Part shown: positions 24,200 through 32,449 of the stretch, piece after piece
Layout of the letters: every line of letters starts with the position of its first letter
How positions within the stretch are numbered: the first letter of the stretch is position 1
Source of the DNA: Streptomyces rimosus
Lineage (GTDB): Bacteria > Actinomycetota > Actinomycetes > Streptomycetales > Streptomycetaceae
Length of the DNA stretch: 64,000 nt
Direction: 5' to 3'
NCBI RefSeq assembly: GCF_008704655.1
Contig: NZ_CP023688.1
Coordinates: forward strand, 7,198,001-7,262,000
Position numbers and translations under genes: made by a program
Notes under the pieces: generated by a model
What the model was told of the DNA's origin: nothing
The model's database searches: none
The model's input: only the letters and a program-made list of their open reading frames with translations

Positions 24200-25009
24200 T
24201 CAGTACGGCCAGATGGGCGGGTCCACGCAGAAGGCGCCGCCGAGGTGGGTGTGTTCGGGGTTGGCGGGGTCGAGTTCGCCGTGCGCGGCGATCAGTTCGG
24301 CGGCGTACGGCTCGGAGTCGTCCTGCGGCTCGTACCCGAGCGAGCGGGCCGTGGTCAGGTCCCACCACAGGCGGGTGTTGGCGGAGGAGCCGTAGACGAC
24401 GGTGTGGCCGACGCCCTCGGCGGTGAGCGCGGCGTGCAGCAGACGCGCGCAGTCGGCCGGGCTCAGCCAGATCGACAGCATGCGGACGGTGGTGGGCCGC
24501 GGGAAGCAGGAGCCGAGGCGGACGGAGACCGTCTCGATGCCGTGCAGGTCCCAGTAGAGGGAGGCGAGGTCCTCGCCGAAGCCTTTGGAGAGGCCGTAGT
24601 ACGTGTCGGGGCGGCGCGGGGTGTCCACCGGGATCGCGCCGGAGCCGTCGGCGGGGCGCGGGGTGAAGCCGACGGCGTGGTTGGAGGAGGCGAAGACGAC
24701 GCGGCGTACGCCGGCCTCGCGCGCCGCCTCGTAGAGGTTGTACGTGCCCTCGATGTTGGCGCGCAGGATCTTCTCGAAGGGCGCTTCGAGGGAGATGCCG
24801 GCGAGGTGGACGATGGCGTCCACGCCGCGTACCGCCTCGCGCAGGGCTTCCTTGTCGGAGAGGTCGGCGGTGATGGCGTCCGGCGCGTCCTCGATGGGGC
24901 GCTGGTCGAGCAGTGGGAGCCGGTAGCCGTACGGGGGCAGCAGGCCGCGCATCAGGGTGCCGATACCGCCGGCGGCGCCGGTGAGCAGGACGGTGCGGGG
25001 TGCGGGCAT
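24200..25009 (-). CDS. udh: uronate dehydrogenase (NAD-dependent, SDR superfamily)
   Basis: The 269-residue protein begins with a Rossmann motif, TVLLTGAAGGIGTLMR (6-21). It has the extended-SDR catalytic pair Tyr138 and Lys142 (YYGLSK), the serine-bearing VVFASSNHAVGF at 104-115, and IVHLAGISLEAPFEKILRANIEGTYNLYEAAR. The order and spacing match the well-studied Agrobacterium uronate dehydrogenase, which oxidises glucuronate or galacturonate to the aldaro-lactone with NAD+. I chose ATG 25009 with GGAG upstream; the ORF extends to 25087 but the added residues are non-conserved. It is divergent from the 5-dehydro-4-deoxyglucarate dehydratase gene, the next enzyme type in the oxidative uronate pathway. 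Confidence 0.88.
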   Translation of the reverse strand: MPAPRTVLLTGAAGGIGTLMRGLLPPYGYRLPLLDQRPIEDAPDAITADLSDKEALREAVRGVDAIVHLAGISLEAPFEKILRANIEGTYNLYEAAREAGVRRVVFASSNHAVGFTPRPADGSGAIPVDTPRRPDTYYGLSKGFGEDLASLYWDLHGIETVSVRLGSCFPRPTTVRMLSIWLSPADCARLLHAALTAEGVGHTVVYGSSANTRLWWDLTTARSLGYEPQDDSEPYAAELIAAHGELDPANPEHTHLGGAFCVDPPIWPY

Positions 25010-25315
25010 GGAAGGCTCCTCCGGGCGGGCTCGGTCGTACGGCTTCATCCGCGGACGGCGTTCAGGTAAGTGGACGATCGCCGTCACGGTAGGAAGGCGC
25101 GCCGGGCAAGGTCAAGATGCTTGACGGGTCGGCCAAATCCGGTTGCGGGGAGGCGTTTTCGGAGCCGCCGGGGCCGTTTCGGGTCCTTGACCGGCCCGGG
25201 AGCGCTGCCCTAGCGTGAGCGCGTTCATGAGTATGGACACCAGTCAGGGACGTGCACATGTGGTGGCGTCACCACGACGTACGCGCCTGCGGTACGAGCA
25301 TGCCAGGGAGAGCCC
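25010..25315. promoter_or_regulatory. divergent regulatory region between udh and kdgD with two palindromes
   Basis: This 306-base gap contains a perfect inverted repeat, GTCAAG ATG CTTGAC (25111-25125), about 100 bases from the udh start. It also contains an imperfect palindrome, GTTCATGAGTATGGAC (25223-25238), about 80 bases from the kdgD start. The latter resembles GTTCAGCATATCGAAC at 33291 in front of the pathway's third gene and may be a common IclR-family site. No coding region is apparent here. Confidence 0.5.
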
Positions 25316-26263
25316 GTGACCCCAGCCCCGCCGCTCGCCCAGCGCCTCCACGGCCTGCTGTTCTTCCCCGTGACCGCGTACGGGCCCGACGGCGCCCTGG
25401 ACCTGACCGCCTTCCGCGCCCACGTACGCCGGGGCATCGACGCCGGTGCCGCCGCCGTCTTCGCCTGCTGCGGCACCGGCGAGTTCCACGCGCTGACGCC
25501 CGAGGAGTTTCGAGACTGCGTGGCCGCCGCGGTCCAGGAGGCGGCCGGGCGGGTCCCGGTGCTGGCCGGCGCCGGTTACGGCACCGCGCTCGCCACCCGT
25601 TTCGCCCGCCTCGCCGAGGACGCGGGCGCCGACGGCCTGCTGGCCATGCCGCCGTACCTCGTCGTCGCCGACCAGGCGGGCCTGCTGCGGCACTACACGG
25701 AGCTCGCCGCCGCCACCGCCCTGCCGGTCATCGTCTACCAGCGCGACAACGCCGTCTTCACCCCGGACACCGTCGTCGCCCTCGCGCGCACCCCCGGCAT
25801 CATCGGCCTCAAGGACGGCCTCGGCGACCTCGACCTGCTGCAACGGACCATCAGCGCCGTGCGGACCGAGGCGCCGGGGCGGGAATTCCTGTACTTCAAC
25901 GGGCTGCCGACCGCCGAGCTCACCGGCCCCGCCTACCGCGGCCTCGGCGTCCGCCTGTATTCGTCCGCCGTCTTCGCCTTCGTCCCCGAGGTCGCCACGG
26001 CCTTCCACCGCGCCCTCGCCGACGGCGACGACAAGACGGTCGCGCGGCTGCTGGACGGCTTCTACCGGCCGCTGGTCGAGCTGCGCAACCAGGGCAAGGG
26101 CTATGCGGTCTCGCTGGTCAAGGCCGGGGTACGGCTGCGCGGGACGGACGTCGGCACGGTACGGGCGCCGCTGAGCGAACCGGCCCCCGAGCACGTCGAG
26201 GCACTGGCCGAACTGATCGAACGGGGCCTGGAGCTGGTCGGCGCGCCGTCGGGCGGCCGGTGA
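25316..26263 (+). CDS. kdgD: 5-dehydro-4-deoxyglucarate dehydratase (KdgD, DapA superfamily)
   Basis: The 315-residue TIM-barrel lyase has Schiff-base Lys166 (IIGLKDGLGD) and Tyr141 (VIVYQRDN). Its substrate loop is CCGTGEFHALTPEEF (51-65), the Glu-Phe version typical of 5-dehydro-4-deoxyglucarate dehydratases rather than the Thr-Gly-Glu of DapA. The family dehydrates and decarboxylates 5-keto-4-deoxyglucarate to 2,5-dioxovalerate. Further support comes from FYFNGLPTAELT and KAGVRLRG near the end. The GTG at 25316 has GGGAGAG upstream. It lies next to udh and is overlapped by one base by the following unknown gene, so these should be one sugar-acid catabolic module. Confidence 0.87.
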   Translation: MTPAPPLAQRLHGLLFFPVTAYGPDGALDLTAFRAHVRRGIDAGAAAVFACCGTGEFHALTPEEFRDCVAAAVQEAAGRVPVLAGAGYGTALATRFARLAEDAGADGLLAMPPYLVVADQAGLLRHYTELAAATALPVIVYQRDNAVFTPDTVVALARTPGIIGLKDGLGDLDLLQRTISAVRTEAPGREFLYFNGLPTAELTGPAYRGLGVRLYSSAVFAFVPEVATAFHRALADGDDKTVARLLDGFYRPLVELRNQGKGYAVSLVKAGVRLRGTDVGTVRAPLSEPAPEHVEALAELIERGLELVGAPSGGR

Positions 26264-27513
26264 TGCGGACCGCCGCGTTCCTCTACCCGTGGGACGTGGT
26301 GGGCGACCCGGACGCCGCCCGCCGCATCGCCGAACTCGGTGTCCAGCAGGTCACCCTGGCCGCCGCGTACCACTCCACCCGCGCGCTGACGCCGCGTCAC
26401 CCCCGCCACCGCGTGGTCACCGCAAGGCACGCGGCCGTCCTGTACCCGCCCGACGCCGACCGCTGGGCGGGCCGCGCCCTGCGCCCGTACCCGCAGGAGT
26501 GGACGGCGGGGCCGGACCCTTTCGGCGAGGCGGCGCGCGCGCTGACGGACGCGGGCCTGGAGGTGCACAGCTGGGTCGTGCTGGCCCACAACGGGCGTCT
26601 GGGCGCCGAGCGTCCCGCCATCGCCGTACGCAACGCCTACGGAGACCGCTACCCCTGGGCGCCCTGCATCGCCCGTCCCGAGGTGCGTGCCTACCTCCGC
26701 GACCTGGCGGCGGAGGCGGCGACGCGTCCCGGCGCGCGCGGCACCGAGCTGGAGTCCTGCGGCTGGTACGGGCTGGCGCACCTGCACGCGCACGACAAGA
26801 TCTCCGGCGTGCCGCTCTCCGGCGCCGCCCAGTACCTGATGTCGCTGTGCTTCTGCGAGGTCTGCGAGGCGGGGTACGACGGGCTGGGGGTGCGGGCGCG
26901 GGACGTGCGGGGCGCGGTCGTACGGGCGCTGGAGCCGGTGTGGACGGGTGCGGGTGGGAGCGAAGGGCCGTCCGGCGGCGGCCGGGCGGGGGAGTGGCGC
27001 GAGGTGGAGAAGCTGCTCGGGGGTGAGCTGTCGGGGCTGGTACGGGGCTGGCGGGAGGCTGCCGCGCGCACGTTGCGGCGGGAGGTCGTCGCCGCCGTAC
27101 GCGGCGCAGCGGGCGACCGCTTCCGGGTACTGCTGCACGCCGACCCGGCCCCGCACCGCTGCGGCGCGAACGTGGGCGCCGACCCGGCGGACGTCCTCGC
27201 GGACACCGACGGGGTGGTGGTGCCGTGTACGGGTGACGAGGCGGCCCGTACGGACGCGCTGGCGCCGTTCGCGGAGGTACGGGCGCAGCCGGCCGCGCCC
27301 GACGCTCCCGTCCTCGCCGCCAACCTCACCATCGTCACCGCCATGGGCGGCAGCCCCGGCACCCTCGCCGCCGACGCCGCGCACGCCGCCGCCCTCGGCG
27401 CCGGCGAACTCCGGCTCTACCACGCGGGCCTGGCCGGTGACGGCGACCTGGCGGCCGTACGGCGCGAGCTGGCAACCGTACGGCGGAATACCGCCCGGAA
27501 TTCCGTGGCCTGA
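26263..27513 (+). CDS. putative TIM-barrel glycosidase-like protein of unknown function
   Basis: The 416-residue protein starts on the stop codon of kdgD (TGATG), so the two are translationally coupled. It has no signal peptide. The sequence alternates strands and helices like a TIM barrel (MRTAAFLYPWDVVGDPDAARR, VTLAAAYHST, LEVHSWVVLAHN). It contains LMSLCFCEVCEAGYDGLG at about 189-206, whose CxCxxC arrangement is familiar to me from hypothetical glycosyl hydrolases (GHL6/10-like groups). Late barrel strands include RFRVLLHADPAPH and GAGELRLYHAGLAG. A role on a uronic-acid-containing sugar is plausible from context only. It could instead be an isomerase or lactonase missing from the local pathway. 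Confidence 0.6.
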   Translation: MRTAAFLYPWDVVGDPDAARRIAELGVQQVTLAAAYHSTRALTPRHPRHRVVTARHAAVLYPPDADRWAGRALRPYPQEWTAGPDPFGEAARALTDAGLEVHSWVVLAHNGRLGAERPAIAVRNAYGDRYPWAPCIARPEVRAYLRDLAAEAATRPGARGTELESCGWYGLAHLHAHDKISGVPLSGAAQYLMSLCFCEVCEAGYDGLGVRARDVRGAVVRALEPVWTGAGGSEGPSGGGRAGEWREVEKLLGGELSGLVRGWREAAARTLRREVVAAVRGAAGDRFRVLLHADPAPHRCGANVGADPADVLADTDGVVVPCTGDEAARTDALAPFAEVRAQPAAPDAPVLAANLTIVTAMGGSPGTLAADAAHAAALGAGELRLYHAGLAGDGDLAAVRRELATVRRNTARNSVA

Positions 27514-27745
27514 AATTCCCGTCGAGCGGTGGTGAAAGGGCGAAAACTCGCCGGACGTACGAAATCCCGTCGCACGGTGAATGCGCGGATCACCGCCCCG
27601 GGACGCCAACGAAAACCGCCCCGCCCATTCCGGCCGTCCCGTACCGCGCGGTGATCTACTACAACGCGTTCCGTACCGCGGCCCCGTGCCTCACGCGGCA
27701 TGCCCCGGGCCGCGCACGACCACGACAGACCCTGGAAGGAACGCC

Positions 27746-28654
27746 ATGACACAGCGCATCCTCGACCTCGACCGGGAGGAACTGGCTTCGCTGCGGGGCC
27801 GGGAGCTGACCGAGGCGGTCGCGGCGGCGGAGGGCCGCACGATGGTCGCCGAGGTCTTCGCCGAGCGCGCCGCCCTCTCCCCGCACCCAGGCGGCGACGC
27901 GGGCGTGCACAACATCGAGCTGGTCTCCGCCTTCGGCGCGGACATCGTCATCCTCAACCTCATCGAGCGGGCCTGGGACGGGGAGTGTCTGCGGCTACCG
28001 GGCCTGGGCACGTTCACCAGCTTCGCCGACCTGGCCTCGTACGTGGGACGTCCGATCGGCGTCAACCTCGAACCGGGCGACGTGCCGGAGATCCGCCGGG
28101 CCGGGCCCGAGCAGGCCCGACGCTTGGTCGACATGGGCGCCGCCCTGCTCTGTCTGACCGCCAACCCCGGTACCGGCGGCAGCTTCGACGGCCTGGCCCG
28201 TGTCACCGGCGAGCTGCGCCGCGCGCTCGGTGACGATGTGGCGCTGTGGTCCGGCAAGATGCACCACGCGGGTCACCCGGAGCGGGTCACCGCCGGGCGG
28301 CTGACCGCGCTGGTGGACGCGGGCGCCGACGGCGTCGTCCTGCCGCTGCCCGGCACCATGCCCGGCCTCACCAAGGAGCGGGCGGCCGAGGCGGTCGCCG
28401 CCGTGCAGGACGCGGGGGCGGTGGTGATGGGGGCGATCGGTACGAGCCAGGAGGGCGCGCACACCGACATCGTGCCCCAACTGGCGCTGACCGCGAAGGA
28501 GATCGGGGTGGACGCGCACCACTTCGGGGACGCCTTCCTGCCGGGCATGTGCGATCCGGAACTGCTCTACGGCTACTCCGTGGCGGTACGCGGCCGTCGC
28601 CACACCTGGAACCGGATGGCGCTCAACGGGCGCGGCAACCGCATCCCGGCCTGA
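27746..28654 (+). CDS. TIM-barrel protein of unknown function (DUF7916-like)
   Basis: The 302-residue protein has no signal peptide. Its motifs (AAAEGRTMVAEVF, VHNIELVSAFGADIVILNLI, RPIGVNLEPGDVPEI, LVDMGAALLCLTANPGTGG and GVDAHHFGDA) resemble a family I know mainly from PTS operons of Firmicutes, often mislabelled as haloacid dehalogenase and now given a DUF7916-type name. It looks like an aldolase-type barrel, and LWSGKMHHAG could supply a lysine. The ATG at 27746 follows GGAAGGA. It lies 232 bases after the putative glycosidase and in the same direction as kdgD, so it may be part of the sugar-acid locus. Its reaction is unknown. Confidence 0.65.
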   Translation: MTQRILDLDREELASLRGRELTEAVAAAEGRTMVAEVFAERAALSPHPGGDAGVHNIELVSAFGADIVILNLIERAWDGECLRLPGLGTFTSFADLASYVGRPIGVNLEPGDVPEIRRAGPEQARRLVDMGAALLCLTANPGTGGSFDGLARVTGELRRALGDDVALWSGKMHHAGHPERVTAGRLTALVDAGADGVVLPLPGTMPGLTKERAAEAVAAVQDAGAVVMGAIGTSQEGAHTDIVPQLALTAKEIGVDAHHFGDAFLPGMCDPELLYGYSVAVRGRRHTWNRMALNGRGNRIPA

Positions 28655-28678
28655 GGGGCGGGGCCCGCGGCAGGCGGC

Positions 28679-29398
28679 TCAGCCACTGCCGTTGTGGTTG
28701 CCGCTGCTGTGCGGCACCGGCTTGTGCTTCCCCGGTTCCCGCTTCGTGGCGGTGAGGTGGGCGAAGGCCACCACGTTGCCCAGGTACTCCTGCCGGGCCT
28801 TGTTGAAGCCGCCGCCGCAGGTGATCAGCCGTAGTTCGGGGCGGTCGGCCGGGCCGTAGACCTTCTTGTCCGGGAAGTCGTTGCCGTCGTAGACCTCGAC
28901 GGCGTCGATGGAGAAGACCGCGGTCCGGCCGTCCGCGCGGACCACCTCGATGGTGTGGTTCTTCTTCAGCGCGCCGAGGTTGTAGAAGACCGCGGGACCC
29001 GACCGGGTGTCGACGTGGCCGGCGATCAGCGAGGTGCCGGTGGTGCCGGGGGTGGTGCCGTTCTCGTACCAGCCGGCCAGGTTCCTGTCCCCCTCCGGCG
29101 GGGTGGCCAGGCTGCCGTTCTCGTCGAGGCCGAGGCCGGTCAGCGGCGCGTTGACGCCGAGCGACGGGATACGGACCCGCAGCGGCCGGGAGGCGGGCAT
29201 CGGCGGGGGCGGCGGAGCAGGGGTCGCGGACGGCCGGGCGGCCCCGGAACCGGCGAACCCCTGGTCGGCGGAGGGCTGCGGCGGCGGCGCCTGGGCCTCG
29301 GCGCCGTGGCCGATCATCCATATGCCGGTGCACATCGCGGCCGCGGTGAGGAGGGCTATCAGGCCCTGGTCACCGCGGAAGCGGCGGGTGGTTCCCAT
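28679..29398 (-). CDS. class F sortase (membrane-anchored transpeptidase)
   Basis: The 239-residue protein has an N-terminal signal anchor (LIALLTAAAMCTGIWMIG, 13-30), a Pro-rich linker (38-68), then the sortase barrel. Catalytic residues are His128 in LIAGHVDTRSG, Cys194 in LRLITCGGGF and probably Arg202 in NKARQEY. The short domain with LITCGG and the actinobacterial setting indicate class F. Sortases attach surface proteins to the cell wall by cleaving a C-terminal sorting signal. The gene directly downstream of the putative surface protein (29599-30102) makes that protein the natural partner. The low-identity tail (HSSGNHNGSG) is unusual but harmless. Confidence 0.9.
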   Translation of the reverse strand: MGTTRRFRGDQGLIALLTAAAMCTGIWMIGHGAEAQAPPPQPSADQGFAGSGAARPSATPAPPPPPMPASRPLRVRIPSLGVNAPLTGLGLDENGSLATPPEGDRNLAGWYENGTTPGTTGTSLIAGHVDTRSGPAVFYNLGALKKNHTIEVVRADGRTAVFSIDAVEVYDGNDFPDKKVYGPADRPELRLITCGGGFNKARQEYLGNVVAFAHLTATKREPGKHKPVPHSSGNHNGSG

Positions 29399-29598
29399 GG
29401 CTGTCGGCCTCCGGGGTTGCGTTGCTGCGGACTGCGTCCGGGGTGCGGGACGTGCGGTCGTACGGTCCGGGACGTGCCGGGACGAAGCGGGCGGCGATCA
29501 CGCCGGATACGCCCCGGCCTCCCGGTCACGGCAGGCGTGTCCGGGAGGTGGGGGCGGCCGGTCCGGCGGTGCCGGTCCAGCGCTGCTGGGCGTACCGG

Positions 29599-30102
29599 TC
29601 AGGCCGAGTCGTCCGCACGACGGCGGCGCACCATCCATACGCCACCGGCGGCGGCCGCCAGCAGTACGCCCACACCCGCGGCGATCTCCGTGGTGTCGGA
29701 GCCCTCGCTGGTGGTACCGATGCCGGTCCGGGTCTTGCCGCTCGGGCCGGAGCCGACCCGCACCGTGCCGGTGATCTCCCGGCCGTTGGAGCACTTGCCG
29801 CCGATGCCGTAGTTGCCCGCCTTCGTGCTCGACGGCACCCGCAGGGAGCCCTGCACGTTTTCGGTGTGCGTCTGGCCCTTCGAGGACAGGGTGACCTTGC
29901 CGGCGCCCAGCGTGCTGGCATCGACGGTGGCCGAGCCGTTCTTCCCGCAGTCACTGCTGTTGAGGTTGACCGAGTTTCCGGCCTTGACCGGGTTCGGGGT
30001 CACTTCGATCTTGCCGAAGTCCCCGGCGAACGCGGAGCTCGCGGACAGTCCGAGGGCGGCTATGGACAGGGCGGCACCGGTGAGAACGCGAGTGGATCGC
30101 AT
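29599..30102 (-). CDS. small secreted, C-terminally membrane-anchored surface protein
   Basis: The 167-residue protein has a Sec signal peptide (first 26 residues, ending SASSAFA). The mature domain is about 100 residues and Ser/Thr/Gly/Lys-rich with two cysteines (52, 104) that probably bond. A hydrophobic helix follows at about 138-157 (IAAGVGVLLAAAAGGVWMV), then an RRRR tail. This is the layout of a sortase substrate or tail-anchored cell-wall protein. No LPxTG-like pentapeptide is visible before the helix; the closest candidate stretch is TRTGIGTTSEGSD. It is co-directional with, and 200 bases upstream of, the class F sortase gene. Confidence 0.8.
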   Translation of the reverse strand: MRSTRVLTGAALSIAALGLSASSAFAGDFGKIEVTPNPVKAGNSVNLNSSDCGKNGSATVDASTLGAGKVTLSSKGQTHTENVQGSLRVPSSTKAGNYGIGGKCSNGREITGTVRVGSGPSGKTRTGIGTTSEGSDTTEIAAGVGVLLAAAAGGVWMVRRRRADDSA

Positions 30103-30477
30103 GACACGAACCTCCACGAAGCGCGGACGCGGCACAGGAGCGCACCGCAAGGGAAGTTGGGGGAGTTCCGCGCCTCCTGAATCCGAGGTAAGCGGCCGGG
30201 CGGTCCGGGAGCCTGCTGACGTGGGGTCAGAACTCCCGGCGCTTACCGGCGTGTCGCGCATGATCGGCTACGTTTGGGCAGGTCAGCGGCGAGGCGGCGT
30301 TGACGTTCGGTGACCGGGGAAATTGGGATGAACGGGTGACAGCTTTTTCCCGTGGAATGTGATAGTGGCGCTGCGTAATCAGGTGTTACGGAGGGTGCTC
30401 GGACGGGTGAACGCGGGGCGTCTCCCGCGCCTCACCCCGGCCGCCTCCCGTACGTGACACCGGCCGCCTCCCGCACC
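30103..30477. other. 375-base intergenic region with a short tandem repeat
   Basis: This gap lies between the surface-protein gene and the response-regulator gene, both on the minus strand, so it must hold the promoter for the surface protein. At 30432-30490 a GC-rich unit built on CCGGCCGCCTCCCG recurs at roughly 24-base spacing, with a partial third copy that runs into the end of the response-regulator gene. The stretch 30320-30390 is locally AT-richer. I see no clear -35/-10 and no gene. Confidence 0.55.
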
Positions 30478-31176
30478 TCACCCCGGCCGCACGAACCCGC
30501 TCTCGTACGCCGCGATCACCGCCTGGGTGCGGTCCCGTACCCCCAGCTTGGCCAGCACCCCCGCGACATGCGTCTTGACCGTCGCCGGGCCGACCGCCAG
30601 CCGGTCCGCGATCTCCGCGTTCGTCAGGCCCTTGGTCATCAGGCGCAGCACGTCCGCCTCGCGGTCGGACAGCCGCGCCCGCAGCGCCCGCGCCGACTCC
30701 CGCGCGGCCCGCGCCCCCGCGTACCGGGCGGCCAGCTCCCGTACGGCCGCGGGGAACAGCAGCGAGTCGCTGCGCGCCACTATCCGTACCGCCTGTACAA
30801 GGTCCTCCACCCCGGCCCGCTTGAGCAGGAAGCCGTGCGCTCCGGCGCGCAGCGCGTCGTACACGTACGCGTCGTTCTCGAAGGTCGTCACCACCAGGAT
30901 GCGGGGTGGTTCCGCCATGCCCGCCAGTACCTGTTCGGTCGCGCGGATGCCGTCGATCTCCGGCATCCGGACGTCCATCAGCACGACGTCCGGGCGCAGT
31001 TCACGGATCATCGGCACGGCCTCGGCGCCGGTGGCCGCCTCGCCGACCACCTCCATGTCCGGCTCGGCGCCGAGGATCGCGCGGAGCGCCGTACGGACCA
31101 TCCGCTCGTCGTCGGCGAGCACGATGCGCAGCGGGCCGCGGCCTTCCGATGGGGCGGTGCCGTCCGCGCCGCTCAC
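30478..31176 (-). CDS. NarL/LuxR-family two-component response regulator
   Basis: The 232-residue protein has a receiver domain (16-130) with the acidic pair in LADDERM, phospho-acceptor Asp68 in VVLMDVRMPE, Thr97/Thr98 in LVVTTFE and Lys119 in FLLKRAG. The LuxR-type HTH is at about 168-230 (LSDREADVLRLMTKGLTNAEIADRL, TVKTHVAGVLAKLGVRDR). The GTG start at 31176 overlaps the kinase stop by four bases (GTGA), so the pair is translationally coupled. The regulon is unknown. Confidence 0.92.
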   Translation of the reverse strand: MSGADGTAPSEGRGPLRIVLADDERMVRTALRAILGAEPDMEVVGEAATGAEAVPMIRELRPDVVLMDVRMPEIDGIRATEQVLAGMAEPPRILVVTTFENDAYVYDALRAGAHGFLLKRAGVEDLVQAVRIVARSDSLLFPAAVRELAARYAGARAARESARALRARLSDREADVLRLMTKGLTNAEIADRLAVGPATVKTHVAGVLAKLGVRDRTQAVIAAYESGFVRPG

Positions 31177-32432
31177 CGGGCCGCTCCCAGCGGGAGGCGT
31201 ACGGTCAGCCGCCACACGCCGTCCCGGCCGGTGGCCCGCGCCTCGCCGCCCAGCAGGCGGGCGCGCTCGGCGATGCCGGGCAGGCCGCGCCCGCCGCCGG
31301 GACGCGCCCGGCCCGTCGCGACGTCCCCCTCCACGTACGTCACCGCTTCCTTCACCGGATTCTCCATCGTGATCGTCAACTCCTCCGCGCCCACCGTGAT
31401 CCGCAGCCCGACCGGTACGGCCCCGGCATGGCGCAGCGCGTTGCTGAGCCCTTCCTGCACCATCCGGTACGCCTCCCGTGAGACCAGCGGCGGCAGCCGC
31501 CCGCAGCCGTCGTCGATGTCCGCGGTGATCCGGAGCCCGGCGGCGCGGGTGCGGGCCAGCAGTCCGTCCAGGCCGTCCAGCGTCGGCGCGGGCGCGGTGG
31601 ACCGGCCGTCGCCGTCCTCGCGCAGCAGGCCCAGCACGGTGTCGAGTTCGGCGACCGCGTCGCGGGTGGTCTCCTCGATGGCGGTGAGCGCCTGCCGTAC
31701 GAACTCCGGGTCGCGGTCCAGCACCCGGCGGGCCGCGCCGGCCTGGAGGGTCACCGCGCTGAGCGCGTGCCCCACGGAGTCGTGCAGTTCGCGGGCGAGG
31801 CGGTTGCGGGAGGCGAGGTCGGCGGCCCGGCGTTCGGCCGCGGCCAGCCGGTCGGCGGGCGTCCGGCCCAGCAGCGCGGGCGCCCCACGGGCCAGCAGCC
31901 GCCCGCCCACCCAGGTGGTGCCCGCCACCAGGGCGAGCAGGCCGATTCCGGTCAGCGGGCCGAGCAGGCCGCCGGCCAGATTCGGCCAGCCCAGCTCCTC
32001 GTGCCGCAGCGGGTCCGCGACCGGCAGCAGGAGCAGCGCCACGGCCGCGGGCGGCGCCGCCAGCGTCATGCCGCTGACGATGCCGCCGGCCGTCAGATGC
32101 GCCACGAACCACAGGGCCGTACGCCGCCGGGCCGCCCACGAGTCGGCGGGCTCCTCGGCCAGCTCGGCCGCCACGTCGGCGGGCAGGCCGCACAGCGACC
32201 GCGCCGCCGCCGCCTCCAGCGTCCGCAGCAGCGGGAAGAGCAGCGCGCCGAGGGCGGCGAGCGGCAGCGCGACGGCGAACGCGGCGAACTGCCAGGGGAA
32301 GTCGTTGAAGGGGTTCACCTCGTCGAAGACCAGCGGGATGAGGATCGTCGCCAGGAGGAAGAACGGTGTCAGCAGGGCGCCGCCGAGGATGAGATGCACC
32401 CAGCGGCCGAGCAGCAGCCGGGCCCCGCGCAT
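31173..32432 (-). CDS. sensor histidine kinase (HisKA_3 family), partner of the response regulator
   Basis: The 419-residue membrane kinase has several hydrophobic segments, around 15-36, 50-68, 108-140 and 155-175. A HisKA_3 dimerisation domain follows with phospho-acceptor His217 in LARELHDSVGHALS. A HATPase domain has the N-box MVQEGLSNALRHAG and G-box GRGLPGIAERARLLGG. I prefer ATG 32432; a TTG at 32453 would add seven residues and touch the IclR stop. The extracytoplasmic loops are short, so it probably senses a membrane or intracellular cue. Transcription proceeds into the response regulator with a 4-base overlap. Confidence 0.9.
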   Translation of the reverse strand: MRGARLLLGRWVHLILGGALLTPFFLLATILIPLVFDEVNPFNDFPWQFAAFAVALPLAALGALLFPLLRTLEAAAARSLCGLPADVAAELAEEPADSWAARRRTALWFVAHLTAGGIVSGMTLAAPPAAVALLLLPVADPLRHEELGWPNLAGGLLGPLTGIGLLALVAGTTWVGGRLLARGAPALLGRTPADRLAAAERRAADLASRNRLARELHDSVGHALSAVTLQAGAARRVLDRDPEFVRQALTAIEETTRDAVAELDTVLGLLREDGDGRSTAPAPTLDGLDGLLARTRAAGLRITADIDDGCGRLPPLVSREAYRMVQEGLSNALRHAGAVPVGLRITVGAEELTITMENPVKEAVTYVEGDVATGRARPGGGRGLPGIAERARLLGGEARATGRDGVWRLTVRLPLGAAR

Positions 32433-32449
32433 CCGTGAGGTGCCCGGCT

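Noticed and set aside
30432..30490. Possible CRISPR-like array
   Set aside because: Only two and a half short GC-rich units without spacers and without cas genes. A local tandem duplication is a better explanation.
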